Assembly (NCBI RefSeq): GCF_000614105.1 | Contig: NZ_BAKH01000014.1 | Location: 1-50,864 of the forward strand | Reading direction: 5' to 3' | DNA length: 50,864 bases | From: Prevotella micans DSM 21469 = JCM 16134 | GTDB taxonomy: Bacteria > Bacteroidota > Bacteroidia > Bacteroidales > Bacteroidaceae | In this document: piece by piece, positions 44,655-50,864 of the stretch | How positions within the stretch are numbered: the stretch's first letter is position 1 | How the letters are laid out: each line of letters begins with the position of its first letter | The notes under the pieces: generated by a model | The model's input: the letters and a program-made list of their open reading frames with translations, nothing else | What the model was told of the DNA's origin: nothing | The model's database searches: none | Made by a program: the position numbers and the translations under genes

Positions 44655-45275
44655 TTACGTTTGAAAAATGTCAAGATGAGAAAGGTTTTTGCGGGCAGCT
44701 TTCGTGTAGGATTCTCCTAATCCACAAAAACGTAGTATACAGTTATAGGCAGCGTGCTTTGTCTTAATCTCTGTGTCTTCCATTGTTACTTTCGCCTGGT
44801 TCAGGAAAGAATCAATGTTTTGCGGTGAAGGTGTTTGACCATCTGCGAAAAGGCTCGAGAGGATTTGATATCCACATATCTGGGTTATAGACTGGGGGGA
44901 GGCTATGAACTCGTGAGCTATCTTGTTGGCGAATGGTAGATAACGAAAAAGATTGAAAGCTAGAAGTTCGGCTATCTCTTGTGTGGACGTTTGTTGCATC
45001 CAGTTACGGGTGATTTCGGGAGTCATTATTTCCGGTGGCATGATATAGGTAGCGAGGATTTTGCATTCGCGAATGTCTTCTTTCCATAGCTCAGCAGCTA
45101 ATATAGGGTCTTTGCCATAGGACTGAGCCATGACTTTTAATTCGTGCAAAGGAATACCCCAGTTTATTTTGTAGTTGAGTCCCTTGGTACGCATAGAGTG
45201 TGATATTGTTCCGTTCATGCTGAGATGAAACGATTGTTTGATAGTCTTGAGTTTCTCGTGAGTTTCGGTATTCAT
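44655..45275 (-). CDS. AlkD-like DNA alkylation-repair (HEAT-like) protein
   Basis: A 206-aa protein with the character of Bacteroidales 'DNA alkylation repair' proteins: all-helical HEAT-like repeats with SHSMRTKGLNYKINWGIP, LAAELWKEDIRECKILATYI and ATKHAAYNCILRFCG-like segments. Characterised AlkD relatives excise bulky or charged alkylated bases by a non-base-flipping glycosylase. The catalytic Asp cannot be pinned without an alignment. Its ATG overlaps the DPP III stop by 4 bp (45272-45275), so the two are co-translated. Confidence 0.65.
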   Translation of the reverse strand: MNTETHEKLKTIKQSFHLSMNGTISHSMRTKGLNYKINWGIPLHELKVMAQSYGKDPILAAELWKEDIRECKILATYIMPPEIMTPEITRNWMQQTSTQEIAELLAFNLFRYLPFANKIAHEFIASPQSITQICGYQILSSLFADGQTPSPQNIDSFLNQAKVTMEDTEIKTKHAAYNCILRFCGLGESYTKAARKNLSHLDIFQT

Positions 45276-47236
45276 AGAGTTGCGTATTCTTTAGAGTATC
45301 GCATCATCTGTTCTGAATAGCTTTCAGTGTAGTCAGGACATATGTCGATAATATCACCTTCCTTATTATAGATGGGGCATAGGATTGGGTTGATAAATCC
45401 TTTGTAGGGAGCAATGTTGAGCTTTGTGTATCGAGTGATGATTTCCTGGTGGAGCTCAGGGTCTATTTTTATAGCGTATTTCTCCACTAGGCTACGTGCT
45501 GCGTAGAAATCGCCTTGGCTTTTGATACGTTGTATTTCGGAAAGTTCATGGGCAAAGATATTACGAAGTTCTTCATAGTTATTTATTTGCAGATAGGTTT
45601 TACCGTTGAGTCTGATCATTTCAGCGACATTTTTCGGTTGTCCGAGTTCGAGCGCCCATCTAGTAATTAGTGCTCGATTCTGCATGTGCGATTCTTCGAT
45701 TTGTTTTCCTTGTTCTATGCGGGCTAGCTGGGTTAGGAGACCATTCATCATGTAGCAATAATATTGTGCTTTGTAGGCTTCGGGATTATCGAGTAATCCG
45801 AGTTCTAGTAGTTTAGGGTCGGCAATGTAATAAAGTCCGAAGAGGTCGGCTCTGGCTTCTTCGATGGTGTTACCGTAGTTCTTTAGGGCGTCTGAATCTA
45901 TACCTGGCATGAGTCGTCCACTACCGTGTCCGAGACATTCGTGCAAATCGGTGTGCAGAGCGTCGGTTTTATCGCTGTATTGGTTGATGATGTTTATAGT
46001 TTGCTTGTTTATCACGAACTCTTCTTTGAGCCCGTTGCCCTTAGCTGCCATATTATAGGCATGGGTTAGATTGGAGATTGTGACACTCTTTGAACCATAT
46101 TCGGCCCTTATCCAATTAGAATTAGGAAGATTTATTCCGATAGCTGATGAAGGATATTCGTCACCACCCAGCATAGCAGCACAAACAACACTAGCAGTTA
46201 TACCTTTAACAATCGGCTTACGGAATTGTGGATTGATGGGTGAGTGGTCTTCAAACCATTGGGCATTTTGTGAAATTAGCTGTGTTCGCCCTGTAGCTTT
46301 GGTATCTTTATATTGGACGATACCCTCCCAGGAGGCTTTTAAGCCCATGGGGTCACTATAGACCTCGATGAATCCGTTAATGAAGTCAACTAGTCCTTCT
46401 TTTTCGTTGAGCCATGCGATGGAATATCTATCGAAAGTTGCGAGGTCGCCAGTTTTATAGTATTCAACGAGAAGATTTATAATTTCTTCTTGGCGTTTAT
46501 TCTCTACATATTTGCCCGCTTCATTCAGCCAGTGAACTATTTTTTCAATGGCTTTACTGTAGCGACCGCCGATTTTCCAGATTATTTCTTTTATTTCTCT
46601 GTCCTTTTTTGCAAGCGTAGAATTCAGACCGTGGGAAACCGGATGTTGTTTGTCACAATTGTTTTTCTTTGAATTATAAAAATCTTCGACTTCAGCCTGT
46701 GTAACCCCTTCATAATAGTTGCAAGCTGAGGTTGTGATGAGATCGTCGCCATCTTTTTTATTAACTCGTTTGGGAAGAATGTTTGGGTTGAAAATGACAG
46801 GAATTATTTCTTTTATTAAACTTTCAAGACTTAGCCCTTCTCGTAGTTGTAGATGTGACGTGTTTTCTAGTTTGTACAACGCTTCACGAAAGAACTCTTT
46901 AGAAAATCCGGGCTCTAGCTTGTCATATCCGTAGTGATGATATATTCCGTTCGAGAACCATACACGCTTCAAATAAACCTCTAGGGCACGGAAATCGTCG
47001 CTATTTCGATTTCCTTTGTAGTGTTCGTGGATTGCTTCTAATATTCGTCTGATTTGAAGATTATATTTTCCGAACTGATCGAAAGTTATATCTCTCCCGA
47101 AAAGCGTTGCTTGTGACAAACAAAAAATAAACTTCTTTTGTCTTAAGGGAAGGGAATCAAAATTTTCCAGACGATAGCGGAGCATCTGAATATCAGCAAA
47201 CTGTTCGTCTGAGAAATTAAAAAGATGTTCACTCAT
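45272..47236 (-). CDS. Dipeptidyl-peptidase III (family M49)
   Basis: A 654-aa zinc exopeptidase that releases dipeptides from N-termini. The M49 signature HECLGHGSG (HExxxGH) is present, with the third zinc ligand in NTIEEARADLFGLYYI. No signal peptide, so cytoplasmic as drawn. Bacteroides thetaiotaomicron has a studied homologue of this length. It follows an AraC-type gene by 57 bp and overlaps an AlkD-like gene, giving a three-gene minus-strand run. Frame intact. Confidence 0.93.
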   Translation of the reverse strand: MSEHLFNFSDEQFADIQMLRYRLENFDSLPLRQKKFIFCLSQATLFGRDITFDQFGKYNLQIRRILEAIHEHYKGNRNSDDFRALEVYLKRVWFSNGIYHHYGYDKLEPGFSKEFFREALYKLENTSHLQLREGLSLESLIKEIIPVIFNPNILPKRVNKKDGDDLITTSACNYYEGVTQAEVEDFYNSKKNNCDKQHPVSHGLNSTLAKKDREIKEIIWKIGGRYSKAIEKIVHWLNEAGKYVENKRQEEIINLLVEYYKTGDLATFDRYSIAWLNEKEGLVDFINGFIEVYSDPMGLKASWEGIVQYKDTKATGRTQLISQNAQWFEDHSPINPQFRKPIVKGITASVVCAAMLGGDEYPSSAIGINLPNSNWIRAEYGSKSVTISNLTHAYNMAAKGNGLKEEFVINKQTINIINQYSDKTDALHTDLHECLGHGSGRLMPGIDSDALKNYGNTIEEARADLFGLYYIADPKLLELGLLDNPEAYKAQYYCYMMNGLLTQLARIEQGKQIEESHMQNRALITRWALELGQPKNVAEMIRLNGKTYLQINNYEELRNIFAHELSEIQRIKSQGDFYAARSLVEKYAIKIDPELHQEIITRYTKLNIAPYKGFINPILCPIYNKEGDIIDICPDYTESYSEQMMRYSKEYATL

Positions 47237-47293
47237 AAGTTTAATAGTTCCTATCGATAAATTTGTTGCTTTAGGAACAAGTACTAGCTTATC

Positions 47294-47755
47294 TCACTTT
47301 TTGTTAGCAGACTTCTTTGTGCTAGGATTCACTGCAGGATATTTTGCCATATGGCGACGTCTGTAGTCTCTTGGAGTTAACCCGTTGATTTTGTAGAAAG
47401 AGGCATAGAACGATTGTCTGTTTGCAAAGCCAACCATATCGCTAACATCCTCCATATTTAGGTCTTTATACCGTTTGTCAACAAGAAGTGTCATGGCCTC
47501 TTCGATACGAAATTTATTAACAAAAGAGGTGTAGTTCATGTGGAACCTCACATTCACCACTGCAGAAATATATCGCGTGTTGGTTCCTAATTCCTCAGCC
47601 AATTTTTTTGCAGAATATTTCTTGTCTTTGTATTTCTGTTGTATAAGAATAATCTCTAGGATTCGCTCTTTCAATTCGTCCATTAATTCAGGACTGATAA
47701 GACTACGATAAGCTGCTACCTTGTCTTTTTTCTCTATGATATTATATTTTGCCAT
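47294..47755 (-). CDS. AraC-family transcription regulator (DNA-binding domain only)
   Basis: A 153-aa protein with two helix-turn-helix motifs in the AraC/XylS C-terminal fold (about 35-140; YSAKKLAEELGTNTRYISAV, MEDVSDMVGFANRQSFYASF and YKINGLTPRDYRRRH). It lacks a ligand-binding domain, so its input is unclear. The tail is Lys-rich. TACATTTG -7 box at 47809-47802. It stands between menE and the DPP III gene on the same strand. A 7-bp inverted repeat GTTCCTA...TAGGAAC (47246-47278) in the gap to DPP III could be an operator. Confidence 0.88.
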   Translation of the reverse strand: MAKYNIIEKKDKVAAYRSLISPELMDELKERILEIILIQQKYKDKKYSAKKLAEELGTNTRYISAVVNVRFHMNYTSFVNKFRIEEAMTLLVDKRYKDLNMEDVSDMVGFANRQSFYASFYKINGLTPRDYRRRHMAKYPAVNPSTKKSANKK

Positions 47756-47801
47756 AAGACAGTGAGATTAAAAAATTAATACCAATTCTCCTATTTGTTG
47801 C

Positions 47802-47809
47802 AAATGTAT
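47802..47809 (-). promoter_or_regulatory. -7 box (TACATTTG) of the AraC gene
   Basis: TACATTTG on the minus strand fits TAnnTTTG, 46 bp before the ATG at 47755. Confidence 0.55.
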
Positions 47810-47953
47810 ATCTTTTCTTCTGTACTCTCAAGTGTTCTCTTTGATTTTTCGAGTTTGTTTTATGGCTTTAAGAGGCTATTTTGATGATGTTTTTTTACAA
47901 TTGAATGACACCTTATCTTTATATCCAAGAGATAAAAATGGATTTGGAAAGAG

Positions 47954-48946
47954 CTATTTTTTCAACCGTGAGGCAATTTCTTCAGCTTGGTGACGGGCCG
48001 GCTTGCCAGTGACTGTTGTGGGAAGATGGTCTATGTGGAGATAGTGGCGTGGGCATTGATATTTCGGTAGAATATAGTGAGCTGTTTCTGCAAGTTCTTC
48101 TGGTTTGTCGTGTTCGGTTAGTAAAACCACAGCTTCGCCGAGCTTCTGGTCGTAACATTTGGTTATCATGAATGGAAGCGAGATGTAGGGACGTAGAAGA
48201 CACTCTATTTCTTCAATCTGGATTTTAAGACCACCAGAATTGATGACGTTGTCTTTACGACCTTTTATTTTGAAGAGAGTTTTGCCGGATGGATTGATTT
48301 TAATCTCGACTAGGTCATTTGTTTTCAAGATATTTGGATTTACTTCTGGAGCATAGATGGTTAGACATCCGTCTCTGGCGAACGAAATATCGACTCCGTC
48401 TAAAGGTTCATACCACTGACTTGCTTGCGGGCCGTTCAATCTTTGAAAGGCTATGTGTGACAATGTTTCAGTCATTCCATACGTACTCCAGATGGCGTTC
48501 GGAAAATCTTTTAAGTCCTCGGCCAATTGATTGTCTATCACACCACCACCTATGATTAAGTGTCGAATATTTCGTAGTCTATTGCGTTCTTCTCGGTTCT
48601 CTAGCGAATTTAGAACCTGTATCGGAACCATAGCCGCAAAGTCAATTTCGCGAGGTAGGGAGTCATCGGCTAGTGGATGTCCCGAAGGCCGAACATCAAT
48701 TAGCTTCAATCCACGTTCAATGCTTCGAACAACCATCATTTTGCCTGCTATATAGTCAAGAGGCATACACAATAAAGCCGTGTTACCAGGATGTAACCCC
48801 AGGAAGTTGCACGTTGTTCGCGCCGATGATAGCATACGTTTTTTCTCAATCCATATTGGGCGTGGTTTCCCAGTTGAACCACTTGTCCGAACCAACAGTT
48901 CTGCATCCTCGCTGTACCATTCTTCAAAAAATTCTTCAAGATTCAT
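47954..48946 (-). CDS. menE: O-succinylbenzoate-CoA ligase
   Basis: An ANL-superfamily adenylate-forming enzyme, 330 aa, shorter than usual MenE (about 450) by lacking much of the N-terminal region, as is common in Bacteroidetes. The P-loop-like A3 motif is VRTSGSTGKPRPIWIEKKRM; A5 is IWSTYGMTETLSHIAF, then the GRKDNVINSGGLKIQIEEIE hinge and TGKPARHQ with the C-terminal lysine. It activates OSB for ring closure in menaquinone synthesis. ATG at 48946 overlaps the menC stop (ATGA), preferred over a TTG 12 bp upstream. Confidence 0.88.
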   Translation of the reverse strand: MNLEEFFEEWYSEDAELLVRTSGSTGKPRPIWIEKKRMLSSARTTCNFLGLHPGNTALLCMPLDYIAGKMMVVRSIERGLKLIDVRPSGHPLADDSLPREIDFAAMVPIQVLNSLENREERNRLRNIRHLIIGGGVIDNQLAEDLKDFPNAIWSTYGMTETLSHIAFQRLNGPQASQWYEPLDGVDISFARDGCLTIYAPEVNPNILKTNDLVEIKINPSGKTLFKIKGRKDNVINSGGLKIQIEEIECLLRPYISLPFMITKCYDQKLGEAVVLLTEHDKPEELAETAHYILPKYQCPRHYLHIDHLPTTVTGKPARHQAEEIASRLKK

Positions 48947-49977
48947 AGTTTGACCCAAAGTTTTTCTTCTCGTATTTCGATTGGAAAGGAAATATTATCC
49001 TCGAATAGTTGACCTGTTCCTAATCCTTGCGCCATCGAGGTATTGGGATATAACCGAGCCGCCAGTTGAGATACAGCATTGAGTCCTATATTGCTCTCAA
49101 GGGCCGAAGTTATCCACGACCGGATTCCGCGCTCCTCAGCTAGTTGTACCCATTCTGTTGTGCCACTCATTCCTCCGTGCAAACTAGGTTTCAAAACAAC
49201 GAACCGTGGTCTCACAGTATCAAGCAGTCTTTTTTTTTCGTCGCTATGATTCAATCCGATTAATTCCTCGTCGAGAGCAATAGGCACGGGTGATTTGGTG
49301 CATAATTCGGATAACTCTTTCCATTGTCCTTTTGCTATTGGTTGTTCTATGGAATGAACATTCTGCATTGCCAAGTATTCCAGTCGTGCCATGGCTTCTT
49401 TAGGGGTAAATGCTCCGTTAGCATCTACTCTTAGTTCTATTTTATCCTTCGAGAACGAACTGCGAACACAATGAATTAGCTCTAACTCACGCTCGAAATC
49501 AATAGCTCCAATTTTCAATTTTATGCACTTGAAGCCTTGTTTGATTTTCTCGTCTAACCGCTGCAACATTTCGTCGAATGTCCCCATCCATACAAGTCCG
49601 TTAATTGGGATTCCCACCTGTCCTTTTCCAAATGGAGTGTTGAAGAAGTCTATATTTCCTCCCGCCTTCAGTTGAGCCATGGCCGACTCTAATCCGAATA
49701 GCATAGAAGGAAAATCTCTCATCGAATCTCTATCGATTTGCCCAGTCTCTTCCAGTCGGTTACAGAACTCGTGCAACTTACGCTCATAATCGGCCGCCGG
49801 CATAGCATCGCATGATAAATCAGGCAATGTCGCACATTCGCCCATCCCCACAACGAGTGGGTTATCAGTATCTCGTAGAGTCACAAAAAAGCTCTGCCTA
49901 GTTTTATATACGCCGCGCGACGTTATTGCCGGTCGTTTGAAATGAAAAGTCTTCAAGGTTATATCAACCTTATACAT
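48943..49977 (-). CDS. menC: O-succinylbenzoate synthase
   Basis: A 344-aa enolase-superfamily enzyme that dehydrates SHCHC to OSB in menaquinone synthesis. The acid-base lysine is in CIKLKIGAIDFERELELIH, metal ligands are in RVDANGAF, SIEQPIAKGQWKELSEL and ALDEELIG, and the second lysine is in FVVLKPSLHGGMSG. Coupled to menE. The other menaquinone genes (menF, menD, menB) usual upstream in Bacteroidales are not present in this window; the 0.9 kb upstream of menC is gene-free. Confidence 0.93.
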   Translation of the reverse strand: MYKVDITLKTFHFKRPAITSRGVYKTRQSFFVTLRDTDNPLVVGMGECATLPDLSCDAMPAADYERKLHEFCNRLEETGQIDRDSMRDFPSMLFGLESAMAQLKAGGNIDFFNTPFGKGQVGIPINGLVWMGTFDEMLQRLDEKIKQGFKCIKLKIGAIDFERELELIHCVRSSFSKDKIELRVDANGAFTPKEAMARLEYLAMQNVHSIEQPIAKGQWKELSELCTKSPVPIALDEELIGLNHSDEKKRLLDTVRPRFVVLKPSLHGGMSGTTEWVQLAEERGIRSWITSALESNIGLNAVSQLAARLYPNTSMAQGLGTGQLFEDNISFPIEIREEKLWVKL

Positions 49978-50156
49978 TTTATATATCAGTTATTGTCTTC
50001 TACATTTTAGCAACTCAAAAGAGTCGGTTCTTTGTGACTTTTTATTATAGACACTTATAAAATTGAAGAAAGGAAAAGGGTTACGATTTTGTTACTACTC
50101 AAATTCCCTGAACTTCCTTGATCTGCTGTCCTTTTAAACAAGAATTGTTGTCAATG

Positions 50157-50164
50157 CAAAGATA
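50157..50164 (-). promoter_or_regulatory. -7 box (TATCTTTG) upstream of menC
   Basis: TATCTTTG on the minus strand. It is the only consensus-like box facing menC; the leader would be about 180 nt. Confidence 0.5.
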
Positions 50165-50639
50165 AAAAATGTGCCGTTCAGCTAAAGAAAATACTTGTTT
50201 TTTATCGGTAGAGATGTTTTTTAGATGTTGCATCAGTAGTTTAATTATTTTGCTGAAATCCTCCCCATATTCGTCATAAACAAGTTATGCTCTCTCTTCG
50301 TGAGTCTCTTTATCGGGCATAACACATTCCTGCATTTGGCAATACAATAAGGTATAAATAGATGGCATAATGAAGCAGTGAGAAGTCATATTCTCCCGCT
50401 TTTTGCCTTAGAATAAGGTATAAATGTGAAGTAGTCCTACTTTACGAAATATTTTTTTGGATAATACGGCTTTGCAAACATGACAAGGAAGAAGTGCCGA
50501 CACCTCAACCAACCCCGTATTAGTATCCGTGCCGGTGCGGGCATCAACCTTAATAATATTCCACTTTCTCACATAGCCCAAAAGTCATTAATTTATAGAT
50601 ACATTTTCATTCATTTTCTTAATATTCCTATTCACAATA

Positions 50640-50671
50640 TTTGGCAGTTTCAATACTCTGTTATATCTTTG
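50640..50671 (+). promoter_or_regulatory. Outward promoter (TTTG-N20-TATCTTTG)
   Basis: TTTG (50640-50643) and TATCTTTG (50664-50671) are exactly 20 bp apart. It points off the right end of the window, so a gene or small RNA likely lies beyond. Confidence 0.65.
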
Positions 50672-50815
50672 CTGCTGTGAAACATAAGGGTGTTATAAAT
50701 AGCAAGATGATACAAGGCACAATGAACAATAGACGAGGCGCAATGCCGAGGCAGAAAGGCGAGAACTTTTCTGTTATTTTTGTGCCCGATTATTTGGTAG
50801 TTCCAAATAATTTGC

Positions 50816-50864
<49 letters not shown>

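Overview
This 50.9-kb window looks like a contig of a Bacteroidales bacterium, perhaps Prevotellaceae or a near relative. The evidence is Bacteroidetes-type promoters (TTTG, about 19-20 bp, TAnnTTTG), a serine palmitoyltransferase for sphingolipids, a SusC-like outer-membrane barrel protein, a PorE-like protein of the type IX secretion system, DPP III, and the gene order phoH-purC-menG-aroE-purM-prfA-pyrF. No IS element, prophage, CRISPR array, tRNA or rRNA was seen. The genus cannot be fixed from the sequence alone.

Layout. 1-0.8 kb: a 42-bp tandem array and the tail of an unidentified gene. 1-10.3 kb (minus strand): an ileS operon with a DksA-like protein, lspA, a DUF4296 lipoprotein, a 68-aa protein, an M23 peptidase and a C69 dipeptidase, ending in a strong terminator. 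10.9-14.6 kb (minus): an outer-membrane barrel protein and a lipoprotein. 15-18.4 kb: a second array, then trmN6 and a lipid kinase diverging from spt. 18.5-21.7 kb (minus): tnaA, a candidate small RNA and dnaB. 21.8-30 kb: ispE, then the minus-strand operon phoH-purC-ubiE-aroE-purM-prfA, with a 41-bp array before pyrF. 29.8-35 kb: a 23-bp array, then etfB-etfA-acyl-CoA dehydrogenase and aroC (minus). 35.2-44.4 kb (plus): a small secreted protein, a palindromic 23-bp array, uvrB, an ECF sigma factor with the PorE-like protein, another 23-bp array, and an rRNA methyltransferase-thyA-folA operon. 44.4-50 kb (minus): a candidate small RNA, an AlkD-like/DPP III pair, an AraC regulator and menC-menE. 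The last 0.9 kb has no gene and ends in (CA)23.

Two things stand out. First, 11 genes, including essential ones (ileS, dnaB, lspA, folA, purC), carry 14 frame breaks. Nearly all are the loss of one base from a short homopolymer, so they are best read as sequencing or assembly errors. I annotate these genes across the breaks. Second, six non-coding-looking tandem arrays with periods of 23 or 41-43 bp sit between transcription units running in the same direction. Two of them, 11 kb apart, belong to one 23-bp family, and the unit flips so that it always reads the same way relative to local transcription. Another has a core that is inverted in half of its copies while the spacers are not. I know of no described system that explains this, and it is the best candidate here for something new.

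Most genes are housekeeping: tRNA charging, purine, pyrimidine, folate, shikimate, menaquinone and isoprenoid synthesis, replication and repair, and translation termination. The lineage-specific part is envelope work: sphingolipids, lipoproteins, outer-membrane barrels and type IX secretion.
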